A stretch of DNA of 64,000 nt. Source: Methylomonas albis (GTDB lineage: Bacteria; Pseudomonadota; Gammaproteobacteria; Methylococcales; Methylomonadaceae). Below the pieces are notes generated by a model. The model was given only the letters and a program-made list of their open reading frames with translations, did no database searches and was not told the origin of the DNA. A program made the position numbers and the translations under genes. Position 1 is the stretch's first letter, and the number at the start of each line of letters is the position of its first letter. Below are positions 19,005 through 26,872 of the stretch, one piece after another. Location of the stretch: contig NZ_JACXSS010000001.1 of assembly GCF_014850955.1 (NCBI RefSeq), positions 2,542,001 through 2,606,000 of the forward strand, given 5' to 3'.

Positions 19005-19607
19005 ATGAGCAAAGACATCCGCATTCAGCGCCTTAGCGGCGAAGCCTTGATTCAATACATTCCGGAACTGGCGCGCCTGCGCATCGAAGTGTTCCGCGAT
19101 TTTCCGTATCTGTACGACGGCGATTACGACTACGAGAAGAAATACCTACAAACCTACATCAACTGCCCGGAAAGCGTGATCGTATTGGCGTTTGACGGCG
19201 ACGCGATCATTGGCGCATCGACGGCGATTCCGCTGAAATATGAAACTGAGGAAGTTAAAAAACCGTTTGTTGAAAACGACTATAACCCGGACGAAGTGTT
19301 TTATTGCGGCGAATCGGTGTTGAACAAAGCCTATCGCGGCTTGGGCATAGGCGTGCGCTTTTTCGAACAACGCGAAGCGCATGCCGAGGATTTGGGCGGC
19401 TTCAAACACATTACTTTCTGCTGCGTCGAACGCCCGATTGACCATCCACGCCGTCCGGCCGATTACGTGCCGTTGGATGCATTCTGGAACAAGCGTGGCT
19501 ACCTTAAACATCCTGAGTTGAAAACCACTTACACCTGGAAAGATCTCGACGACGTCGCAGAAACTGCCAAACCTATGACTTTTTGGTTGAGAGAAGACCG
19601 TGCCTAA
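19005..19607 (+). CDS. GNAT family N-acetyltransferase
   Basis: A 200-residue GNAT-fold protein. The acetyl-CoA pyrophosphate loop is in YRGLGIGVRFFEQREAHA, within a core of alternating strands and helices. Substrate unknown. The ATG at 19005 is preferred over an upstream TTG. Its last bases overlap the start of the nitrilase gene by eight bases. In other bacteria these two domains occur fused in one polypeptide, so the products probably work on the same small molecule. Confidence 0.85.
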   Translation: MSKDIRIQRLSGEALIQYIPELARLRIEVFRDFPYLYDGDYDYEKKYLQTYINCPESVIVLAFDGDAIIGASTAIPLKYETEEVKKPFVENDYNPDEVFYCGESVLNKAYRGLGIGVRFFEQREAHAEDLGGFKHITFCCVERPIDHPRRPADYVPLDAFWNKRGYLKHPELKTTYTWKDLDDVAETAKPMTFWLREDRA

Positions 19608-20460
19608 AATCGCCAGCGCCCAATACGACATCAGCTTTCTGGAAACCTGGGAAAACTTCGCAGCCAAGACTCGCCGCTGGGTCAAGGAAGCGGCAGATAA
19701 CCAGGCCGACATTCTGCTGTTTCCGGAATATGCCTGCATGGAACTGGCATCGTTGTTTCCCAAGGATGTGTATTCGTCTTTGAACGGCCAACTGGATGCC
19801 TTGCAAACCTTGTTGCCGGATTATCTGAACCTATTCAAATCTTTGGCTGCCGAGCATCGAGTGTATATTCAGGCCGGCACTTACCCCGTCAAACACGACA
19901 GCGGCGAATTCCGCAACCACGCCTATTTCTTCACCCCGCAAGGCGATGTGGATTCTCAGGAAAAGTTGACGATGACGCGTTTCGAGAACGAGCAATGGCA
20001 TATTTCGCGCGGGCTGGACATCAAGTTGTTCGATACCGTATTCGGTAAGGTAGCGATCAATATCTGCTACGACAGCGAGTTTCCGCATTACGCCCGCCAA
20101 CAAGCCGAGCGCGGCGCGACTTTGATTCTAGTGCCTAGCTGCACCGATACCGAGGCCGGTTATTATCGGGTGCGCATTGGTTGCCAAGCCCGTGCCTTGG
20201 AAAATCAATGCTATGTGGTGCAAGCCTCATTGGTCGGCAACGCAGATTGGTCGGAAGCAGTAGATGTTAACTGCGGGGCGGCGGCGATTTATACACCAGT
20301 GGACAGGGGCTTTCCGAGCAACGGTATTTTGGCTATAGGCGAATACAACACTGCGCAATGGGTTTACGCCGACCTGGATTTGGCGGCGGTAGACACCGTG
20401 CGCCAGGAAGGCCAGGTGTTCAATTATCGGGATTGGCCTAAGCAGTTCGATTGCCAATAG
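19600..20460 (+). CDS. Carbon-nitrogen hydrolase (nitrilase superfamily)
   Basis: A 286-residue amidase-type hydrolase with the complete nitrilase triad: E43 in LLFPEYACME, K122 in SQEKLTMTRFE and C156 in AINICYDSEFP. It hydrolyses a C-N bond in an amide or nitrile; the substrate is not known. Translation starts at a GTG that overlaps the preceding GNAT gene, giving a tightly coupled pair. The pairing suggests formation and removal of an N-acyl or amide group in the same pathway. Confidence 0.9.
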   Translation: MPKIASAQYDISFLETWENFAAKTRRWVKEAADNQADILLFPEYACMELASLFPKDVYSSLNGQLDALQTLLPDYLNLFKSLAAEHRVYIQAGTYPVKHDSGEFRNHAYFFTPQGDVDSQEKLTMTRFENEQWHISRGLDIKLFDTVFGKVAINICYDSEFPHYARQQAERGATLILVPSCTDTEAGYYRVRIGCQARALENQCYVVQASLVGNADWSEAVDVNCGAAAIYTPVDRGFPSNGILAIGEYNTAQWVYADLDLAAVDTVRQEGQVFNYRDWPKQFDCQ

Positions 20461-20480
20461 GCACGCAAAACCCTTTTCAA

Positions 20481-20506
20481 GCGCCAGGCTTCGCAAGGCC
20501 TGGCGC
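20481..20506. terminator. Hairpin after the nitrilase gene, possible terminator
   Basis: A nine-base-pair GC-rich stem, GCGCCAGGC (20481-20489) with GCCTGGCGC (20498-20506), lies 20 bp after the nitrilase stop codon. No T run follows on the plus strand, so intrinsic termination is uncertain. Confidence 0.4.
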
Positions 20507-20608
20507 GATCAAAATACTTCGCGATTTCGATCTAAATCAATATGTCCCAGCCTTATCTGATCGTTCAAGCTTAAGGCTATTTGTCTCAGGCAATAAATGC
20601 ACCCAAAC

Positions 20609-20660
20609 CAAGCAATTTGCCGTTGACTGAGCGGAGTCGAAGCCAACGGCAAATTGCTTG
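20609..20660. repeat. Long inverted repeat with a TGAGCGGAGTCGAAG loop
   Basis: Two perfect 17-base arms (20609-20625 and 20644-20660; core CAATTTGCCGTTG-type) enclose an 18-base loop containing TGAGCGGAGTCGAAG. The loop resembles a dispersed repeat motif that is common in proteobacterial intergenic regions. No gene is convincing between 20461 and 20826, so the element probably stands alone in the intergenic region before the next gene. Confidence 0.75.
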
Positions 20661-20826
20661 CCAATGGCTACAAACTTTCTCAAAAATCACCTTCACCAAA
20701 GTTTATCGCCTTGGTTTTTGGACCAATTCTCCTAAACTTGCGGAATGCCGAAAAAACAGTGTCTGCAATAGCCAAGCCCGGTTATTATTGAACTATCGTC
20801 CACTACACGCCCCGGCGGAGATATGC

Positions 20827-21426
20827 ATGCTTGATTCAATCGCTCTTGACATCCAGGCTTTGGTCAATCTACTCAGCAAGTTAAGACCGGAATTGCTGGA
20901 TCAAATTTGTGCGAAACATCCAGGCTATACCGAAACCCTTAGACCCGGCAAATTACTGGGGCAAGACAGCGCATCACAGTCTCAATTGCTGGTCGACTTG
21001 GCGCTAAACACCAATGGTCTGGTCAAGCAGGAGTGTCTGAGCATCTATCACTTGTTGAGTACGCGCTTGCGAGGCTCGGTGCGTTTGCGCCTGATAGGCA
21101 GCACCATAGCCACCGTGTCGGCAGGCGCATTGATAGCGGCTCTAACCCAGGGCATCCCGAAGTTGGTGCTGGCATTTGCAGTACTGACGGTGTTTGCAGC
21201 GGCATTCATGCTGGTCGGCGAATGTCTGGAAGGTTATTTCGGCCGACAACGCGACTTGCGGAAAATGCAGGATCGCTTGCTAAAAAATCTGCTAGAAGTA
21301 GCCGATGTTGAAGCCGAGCTGCGTTTGATGGAATTTCGCGGCAACTTCGAAGGCATCGAACCGCAAATCCGCAAATTAAATGCCGTCGCGGTAACCAGCC
21401 AGCAAATTCAACATCTGGTCGACTGA
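20827..21426 (+). CDS. Conserved-looking membrane protein of unknown function
   Basis: A 199-residue protein starting at an ATG with GGAG six bases upstream; the open frame continues upstream to 20581 but would include the inverted repeat there. The first 80 residues are soluble and helical. Two hydrophobic helices near residues 93-112 and 115-135 form a hairpin, followed by a charged C-terminal helical domain with coiled-coil character (RQRDLRKMQDRLLKNLLE). I do not recognise the family. It stands alone. Confidence 0.65.
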   Translation: MLDSIALDIQALVNLLSKLRPELLDQICAKHPGYTETLRPGKLLGQDSASQSQLLVDLALNTNGLVKQECLSIYHLLSTRLRGSVRLRLIGSTIATVSAGALIAALTQGIPKLVLAFAVLTVFAAAFMLVGECLEGYFGRQRDLRKMQDRLLKNLLEVADVEAELRLMEFRGNFEGIEPQIRKLNAVAVTSQQIQHLVD

Positions 21427-21477
21427 CATTTTTTTTGCACCACTGGTTGGGCCACTAACCGGGCGCTAAGCTCAACC

Positions 21478-21840
21478 TCAGTAGCGAAACTTCAAATCAC
21501 ATTCCCCAACCAATCGACTAGACAGCGAATTATCTTCGCTGGCAAATTGATTCACATCCACACCGCACCCTACATTTACCGGCCGGCTTTTTCGCTTTTC
21601 AGTCGGCTGCAGACTTGCCGTACCCTGCGCTGAATTACTCAACATAAGATTCGCGCCATGGGTAGCATCGGCTGTCAACGTTTGGTCAGATGGCGTCAAA
21701 ATTAACCCCGAAGGCGTGTCGAAGCTTTCCGGATGCGGCGTGTCCGCGACGACGTTTAACGCACAAAAAGCTAACAGACCACCGAGGACGGCGGAAATGG
21801 TTTTGGGATGCTTTAGAAACGAAAAATCACTGGCTTGCAT
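21478..21840 (-). CDS. Small secreted protein of unknown function
   Basis: A 120-residue protein with a cleavable signal peptide (hydrophobic stretch about residues 15-32, likely cut after NVVADT). The mature part is polar, with two cysteines (in VGCGV and GECDL) that could form one disulfide. No family is recognised. It is convergent with the membrane protein gene, 51 bp from its stop. Confidence 0.6.
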   Translation of the reverse strand: MQASDFSFLKHPKTISAVLGGLLAFCALNVVADTPHPESFDTPSGLILTPSDQTLTADATHGANLMLSNSAQGTASLQPTEKRKSRPVNVGCGVDVNQFASEDNSLSSRLVGECDLKFRY

Positions 21841-22307
21841 GATTTCCTCCTATTCCAAAGTTGACGTTATGCGCCCAACGAACAAGCCCTTCTTCAATAC
21901 AAGCTTGCCCAAAGAGCACGGTCGGCACTATTCGTCGCCAGCGGCCAAAACTAACGGCCTGAGTAATAATCGGCCTTAGCAAATTCCCATACCTGGCTAC
22001 GCGTTGTTTGCTTAAGACATTTTCAATCCCGTTCCGTTAACAAGTTCGCAGAAAACGCTCAAGAATCAATATTAATACTAGCGTGATACTTGTGTTTTTG
22101 CGAGCTTTAAAACAATTAATAGAAAAAATATTTCTTTTTAATGTCAATTAGTTGACGTATAAATCTCACAAACTTTCGAGCATAATTAATGCCAAATCGC
22201 GAAGACAAGTTTCATACAAAGCAATTTCATTAAATTGGGCTTTGCTTTGATAAGCAAAGCCGGTGAATATTTCGACACTTTGTACCAAGCTTTTTAGGAA
22301 CAGCCTT
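21841..22307. other. AT-rich intergenic region with a leader hairpin before chrA
   Basis: This 467 bp stretch has no convincing gene. It is distinctly AT-rich between about 22060 and 22230. At 22238-22261 a perfect ten-base-pair hairpin (GGCTTTGCTT paired with AAGCAAAGCC, loop TGAT) sits 46 bp before the chrA start codon. It could be a leader structure or a terminator without a U tail. The chrA promoter presumably lies in the AT-rich part, but I could not assign boxes. Confidence 0.55.
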
Positions 22308-23684
22308 ATGAGCCAGCAACAAACACCGACAAGTCCACCGCCGCCTGTCAGAATAAAACAAGCTTTTTGCTATTGGTTAAAACTCGGGGTTATCAGCTTC
22401 GGCGGGCCGGCCGGGCAAATTGCCATCATGCACCAGGACCTGGTGGAAAATAAGCGCTGGATTTCCGAACGCCGTTTCCTGCATGCCTTAAATTACTGCA
22501 TGTTGCTGCCTGGTCCTGAAGCACAACAACTGGCAACCTATATCGGCTGGCTGATGCATCGCGGTTGGGGTGGCATCATGGCGGGCGGCTTGTTTGTGTT
22601 GCCGTCCTTGTTAATTTTGATCGGTTTGGGCTGGATTTATCTGGCTTACGGGCATTTACCGGCGGTTGCCGGCGCGCTGTACGGCATCAAGCCAGCGGTG
22701 ACAGCGATCGTGTTGTTCGCGGCGTATCGAATCGGTTCTCGTGCTTTAAAAAACGCTTGGTTATGGGTGATAGCAGCTCTAGCATTTCTAGCTATATTTG
22801 CGTGGCACGCACCGTTTCCGTTAATCGTATTCTTCGCGGGATTGCTGGGTGCCATCGGCGGCAAACTGGTTCCCAAGTACTTTAATTTGGGCGGCGGTCA
22901 CGGTAAATCCAATCAGCATTTCGGACCGGCGTTGATAGACGACGACACCCCAACGCCGGCACACGCCCGCTTCAACGGTAAGACCCTGGCCAAGCTGGCT
23001 TTAATTGGTTTGACATTATGGGCCGGCGCGCTCGGCTGGCTCTGCGCCAAATATGGCTGGAATGGCGCATTGACGCAAATGGGCTGGTTCTTTACCAAAG
23101 CCACCCTACTCACATTCGGCGGCGCCTATGCGGTATTGCCTTATGTGTATCAAGGTGCGGTGGAACATTATCACTGGCTGACAGCGATACAAATGATAGA
23201 CGGTCTGGCTTTGGGCGAAACCACGCCCGGCCCGCTGATCATGGTGGTGACATTCGTCGGTTTCGTCGCCGGCTGGAGCCAGGCGCTATTCGGCAGCGAG
23301 CATCTATTTCTAGCTGGCGCGGTCGCCGCGACCGTGGTGACTTATTTCACCTTTCTGCCCAGTTTCTTGTTCATCCTGGCCGGCGGGCCATTGGTGGAAT
23401 CTACCCACAACAACCTGAAATTTACCGCGCCATTGACCGGCATTACCGCCGCAGTGGTCGGCGTGATTCTTAATCTGGCGGCATTTTTTGCCTATCACGT
23501 ATTTTGGCCGCAAGGCTTTAGTGATGAGATCGACGGCGTCGCATTGCTGCTAGGATTAATCGCTATCTTTGCTTTGTTTCGTTATAAAGCAGGCGTTATC
23601 CAGGTTATCGCCTGTAGCGGCACGGCCGGACTGTTATTGACCTTTCTGAAACCCTGGCTAAGCCAACATGGACTGGGCTTATGA
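22308..23684 (+). CDS. chrA: Chromate transporter, long-chain ChrA family
   Basis: A 458-residue membrane protein made of two homologous CHR domains. The N-terminal half has the signature GGPAGQIAIMHQ and LLPGPEAQQLA; the C-terminal half has the matching TFGGAYAVLPYV and GETTPGPLIM. ChrA proteins export chromate, lowering its toxicity; sulfate can compete. I chose the ATG at 22308 with AGGAA eight bases upstream; a GTG at 22263 would add 15 residues and overlap the leader hairpin. Single-gene unit with no chrB regulator beside it. Confidence 0.92.
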   Translation: MSQQQTPTSPPPPVRIKQAFCYWLKLGVISFGGPAGQIAIMHQDLVENKRWISERRFLHALNYCMLLPGPEAQQLATYIGWLMHRGWGGIMAGGLFVLPSLLILIGLGWIYLAYGHLPAVAGALYGIKPAVTAIVLFAAYRIGSRALKNAWLWVIAALAFLAIFAWHAPFPLIVFFAGLLGAIGGKLVPKYFNLGGGHGKSNQHFGPALIDDDTPTPAHARFNGKTLAKLALIGLTLWAGALGWLCAKYGWNGALTQMGWFFTKATLLTFGGAYAVLPYVYQGAVEHYHWLTAIQMIDGLALGETTPGPLIMVVTFVGFVAGWSQALFGSEHLFLAGAVAATVVTYFTFLPSFLFILAGGPLVESTHNNLKFTAPLTGITAAVVGVILNLAAFFAYHVFWPQGFSDEIDGVALLLGLIAIFALFRYKAGVIQVIACSGTAGLLLTFLKPWLSQHGLGL

Positions 23685-23930
23685 CTAAACGATTACACCC
23701 GGAGAGATTTTTTAGCCACACCCACGACTCGGTAACAAATTTTCCAACGGTTTAAGCTCGGGGTTTGCACCGGCCGGAAAATACCCCTGCCATTCCATCC
23801 CGCCAAGCGGCGCCGACTTCCAGAATATTTGGACACCCTCTCATCCCAATGAACAGTCGAACGGCAAGCCAACGCAGAACTGGCTTGATCCGCTTTGCTG
23901 TCGGACTAAATTATTGCAATCGACTTCAGT

Positions 23931-23951
23931 CTCGCTATCATCGATAGCGAG
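23931..23951. promoter_or_regulatory. Palindrome upstream of the toxin-antitoxin locus, candidate operator
   Basis: CTCGCTATC and GATAGCGAG (nine bases each, three-base loop) lie 22 bp before the antitoxin ATG. Autoregulatory operators of FitAB/VapBC loci are usually palindromes in this position. It could also be a small hairpin of another kind. The rest of 23685-23930 shows no gene. Confidence 0.45.
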
Positions 23952-23972
23952 TTAATCTATCCGGAGAGCTCG

Positions 23973-24083
23973 ATGCCGAGTTTAGTTGTTAGAAATCTTA
24001 TAGCCAATATTCCCAATGTAGGCATCGATACTGACTTTCAGAGAGTTAACGACGATACTCATATTGCCGGTGTATTTAATTGA
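23973..24083 (+). pseudogene. Shrunken FitA-like ribbon-helix-helix antitoxin
   Basis: Only 36 residues remain. The N-terminus MPSLVVRNL is the DNA-binding strand of FitA/StbC-type antitoxins, and the C-terminus NIPNVGIDTDFQRVNDDT matches the toxin-binding tail of the same family. The roughly 40 residues that form the ribbon-helix-helix helices are missing, as if by an in-frame deletion. A GGAG ribosome site precedes the ATG. The tail may still bind and neutralise the toxin, but DNA binding should be lost. The family match is from memory of the family pattern. Confidence 0.6.
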
Positions 24084-24498
24084 TACCAATGTCATCAGTG
24101 AAATCAGAAAAGGCGATAACGCTAATGCAGGCGTTCGCCACATTTTCGATACGCTAATTACGCAGAATACTCGGCTCTATATTTCAGCCATCACCATTGG
24201 CGAATTACGCCGAGGCCTCGATTTAATTTTACATCGTGGCGATAGTATTCAAGGCAAACTCCTGGAAAACTGGTTAATTACCTTACTTCAACACTATCAA
24301 ACCAATATTCTCGGTATTGACAGTGATATTGCTCTGCTATGGGGAAAGCTGCGTGTTCCGGATGCTCAACACGAGCTAGATAAACTCATTGCGGACACCG
24401 CGCTCATTTATGACCTGGCCGTAGTAACTAGGAATGCTAAAGACTTTAAGCATACGGGTGTACGTTTGCTGAACCCTTTTACGGGCAAAAACCAGTAA
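24070..24498 (+). CDS. PIN-domain toxin (FitB/VapC family)
   Basis: A 142-residue PIN endoribonuclease. The acidic residues are present: Asp in LIDTNVISEIRKG, Glu in TIGELRRGL, and the Asp residues in LIADTALIYDLAVVTRNAKDF. These toxins cleave specific RNAs and are held in check by a co-encoded antitoxin. The GTG at 24070 gives the usual short N-terminus; a TTG at 24064 is an alternative. It overlaps the antitoxin reading frame by 14 bases. Intact, although the partner is truncated. Confidence 0.85.
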   Translation: MYLIDTNVISEIRKGDNANAGVRHIFDTLITQNTRLYISAITIGELRRGLDLILHRGDSIQGKLLENWLITLLQHYQTNILGIDSDIALLWGKLRVPDAQHELDKLIADTALIYDLAVVTRNAKDFKHTGVRLLNPFTGKNQ

Positions 24499-24645
24499 TG
24501 CCAATGAAACTTTCAGCCCTGCGTTTTAGCGTAAAAGATCAGTCATTGCTCCAAACATCCAGTAAAAATATGATGTTTGAATCAAAGGTGCGCGGCGCTA
24601 CCCTACGAAGCTGGTTTGATCGGAGTTGCTGACATTCAAACGTAG

Positions 24646-24665
24646 GGTGGGCAAATTTGCCCACC
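24646..24665. repeat. GGTGGGCAAATTTGCCCACC palindrome
   Basis: A perfect 20-base palindrome, preceded by CGTAGGG that pairs with CCCTACG at 24601-24607. A second related stretch (GTGGGCAC...GTGCCCAC) follows at 24678-24702. These belong to the GTAGGGTGG family of dispersed intergenic palindromes found also at 26603-26677. They lie between the toxin gene and the PEP-CTERM gene, and could double as a bidirectional terminator. Confidence 0.7.
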
Positions 24666-24707
24666 ATTTCAATCCGCGTGGGCACAAACAGCGGTGCCCA
24701 CCCAAAC

Positions 24708-25646
24708 TCACGACAATCTACATCCCAGATTACCGGGGCGCTTCACTAGTATTCCAAGTAAGCCAATGCTAAATAACCAGATTGCTGAAGGCAACGGCAC
24801 TACAGCTATCCCGTGGGTAGACGGAACTGGCAGTAGATTATCGGTTTCCACATAACTTCCTTGTTCAGTACGTATTCCCCAGGTATCGGACGACGGCGAA
24901 TGAATATCTCTAAAGCCTACCCAAAGCACACTACCCACAGCAAGGGATAGCGATGTCCAATCATAATTGTGTAGGTCAATATTAGCGTTCCAAGGTTGCT
25001 GATCATAAGCAAATACTCCGTTTGCATTTTGAAAAGAAAACTCATCATGTACACCACGATGATCCAAATATTCGGACAGTATAAATTCAAGTGTCAACGG
25101 TGAGTTACCTATATTACTGATGATATACCGATAATTCCAGGTGCTGCTAATGTCCCTAAATGCGTAGCCTTCCACCATTAAACCAAGTGTTCTTAAATCC
25201 GTCACTGGGGCGATCACCAAGCCATTCTCCTCTGCAGTGTCACTATCGTACGAAGGATAAAAAGATAAATATTCAGTCCTACTTCCCCCAGTTGAACCAC
25301 CGAATGATGTTTGACGTTGATACCAATAATTGAGGGAATCGGTGTATGGAGGGATTTTGGTTGGGTCCATGGTTGGTTGGACCTGGACGCCGGCTCCAGT
25401 TGCAGCACCTGTCCATGACGTTTGACTTACGTTACCACCTTGAATATCCCTGTGCCAAAACCCTGGATTTTCAACCAGATTGACATGATTAGCATAAAGG
25501 TCATTGCTAAACCAGCGTGTATAAGGTACATGGTTGTTTAACATATCATCGACTATGCCCGCAGTTGCAGGACCGCTGATCGCCAGACTGAGCAACAATG
25601 CTTCACATATACAGAGTGATCTTGCTTTAGAATAAAAATCAAACAT
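24708..25646 (-). CDS. PEP-CTERM sorting-domain exported protein
   Basis: A 312-residue secreted protein. A signal peptide (residues 1-30, ending GPATAG) is followed by a Thr/Ser/Tyr-rich beta-type domain without cysteines. The C-terminal tag VVPLPSAIWLFSIG is a VPLP variant of PEP-CTERM, followed by hydrophobic and basic residues. Such tags are cut by exosortase and mark surface or exopolysaccharide-associated proteins. The ATG at 25646 has GGAGAG upstream; the frame is open to 25760. The middle region is not a family I can name. Confidence 0.8.
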   Translation of the reverse strand: MFDFYSKARSLCICEALLLSLAISGPATAGIVDDMLNNHVPYTRWFSNDLYANHVNLVENPGFWHRDIQGGNVSQTSWTGAATGAGVQVQPTMDPTKIPPYTDSLNYWYQRQTSFGGSTGGSRTEYLSFYPSYDSDTAEENGLVIAPVTDLRTLGLMVEGYAFRDISSTWNYRYIISNIGNSPLTLEFILSEYLDHRGVHDEFSFQNANGVFAYDQQPWNANIDLHNYDWTSLSLAVGSVLWVGFRDIHSPSSDTWGIRTEQGSYVETDNLLPVPSTHGIAVVPLPSAIWLFSIGLLGILVKRPGNLGCRLS

Positions 25647-25868
25647 AAGACTCTCCTTAAAAGCTTTTACTTGGGAAATAATATAATGGACAACAGCATC
25701 AGCAAATTTTTGAATAAACCGTCCGGCCTCAGTCCGCGTTGGAGAAATTAGCACCTTCATTCGTGCAATTTCACTTTACTAATTGCACTACCCCTAGCTG
25801 CTATTTCAGACTAACAGCGAGCCTAAACCGCCACATCTACCAACTGATATACAAAACCCATCAACCAA

Positions 25869-26516
25869 CTACCCCTGCGTAAACAAATAAATCAACCGCA
25901 ACAAATCCGCCTGCCTTCTCGTCCCAGTTTTCCCTAACACCCCATGCAATTGGCTACGCGCGGTACCGGTAGTAATGTGCCATTGGGTGCTGTACTCAGT
26001 CAGCGTCAAGCCCTCGACCAGACTTTTACACAGGCGGATTTCGGCGCGGGTCAGGGCGTATTGGCGAACGAAAAGCAGCCATTTCAGGGATTGAAAATGA
26101 CAGAAATAATGCAGCTTAAGCAGATAGCGGGCGGCATGGGGAATGCTGGTTGACGGCTTTGGTAATTGGTGGCAACTCAACAGGATTCTTTGTTGCTCCT
26201 GTTCGTTTTCCAGCAAGAGACAAAGTGGCTCGGTGTCTTGAGTTTTATCAGTCCCAAAGCTTTCCAGCTTGGCGGCATGTTGTGGGTTGAGTAGTCTGAA
26301 TGCCGGCGATAATGTAAATAGTTTGGGGTGTTGTTTGATAATGCCGGTGGCTTGTGGCGTGATATAAATCAGTTGTTTTTGGCTATCCAGTAACAGCTCA
26401 TTTTCATCCCAGTTTTGCAAGCAATGATGGCAATGCGGGGTGGATAATGTCTTGTAAAGATCGTCCTCGACTCGATCTGATTCTCTTCGCCTTAGTTGTG
26501 CTCTGCGTTCTAGCAT
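25869..26516 (-). CDS. LuxR-type helix-turn-helix regulator
   Basis: A 215-residue protein. The last 65 residues form a LuxR/GerE HTH: LTRAEIRLCKSLVEGLTLTE, then a recognition helix around GTARSQLHGVLGKTG. The N-terminal 140 residues have no clear sensor motif but include the cysteines of CHHCLQNW, a possible metal or redox site. The start at 26516 is set by AAGGAGAG upstream. It lies near the PEP-CTERM gene on the same strand (222 bp gap); the target is unknown. Confidence 0.78.
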   Translation of the reverse strand: MLERRAQLRRRESDRVEDDLYKTLSTPHCHHCLQNWDENELLLDSQKQLIYITPQATGIIKQHPKLFTLSPAFRLLNPQHAAKLESFGTDKTQDTEPLCLLLENEQEQQRILLSCHQLPKPSTSIPHAARYLLKLHYFCHFQSLKWLLFVRQYALTRAEIRLCKSLVEGLTLTEYSTQWHITTGTARSQLHGVLGKTGTRRQADLLRLIYLFTQG

Positions 26517-26602
26517 GGCCTGACTCTCCTTAGTGCATATAATCAGTCGCCAGCAATTATAGACGGTCAGGGAAAAAGGATGAGCTATTGCACGTGAGGG
26601 CC

Positions 26603-26677
26603 GTAGGGTGGATAAGCGAAGCGCCATCCACCATAGGAACGCAAATAGGTGGATGGCGCTTCGCTTATCCACCCTAC
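26603..26677. repeat. 30-base perfect inverted repeat, MITE/REP-like
   Basis: The arms at 26603-26632 and 26648-26677 are perfect complements over 30 bases (starting GTAGGGTGGATAAGCGAAGC), separated by a 15-base loop. A short AT-rich tail (AATTTTTATT) follows. This is the most complete copy of the GTAGGGTGG repeat family in the window. No ORF is inside it. The remaining gap (26517-26602, 26678-26872) holds only a doubtful 60-codon frame. Confidence 0.85.
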
Positions 26678-26872
26678 AATTTTTATTATTTGAATGGCTG
26701 ATTTAAATTTTAAACCGACATTCAAGATAAATACACGAACTTCCGCCTTGAGTCGGTTTCAACAATTCCCCATTTAGAAAAACTGTCATTCGCCAGTGGC
26801 GTAAGTCTCGCTGAAACCATGGCTCATGGGTGTTACGTATAAACCCCAACAACATGGATTTTTGCTTGACCT

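Noticed and set aside
22238-22261. Hairpin before chrA as a riboswitch
   Set aside because: A single ten-pair stem without any conserved aptamer bases; no riboswitch class is recognisable.
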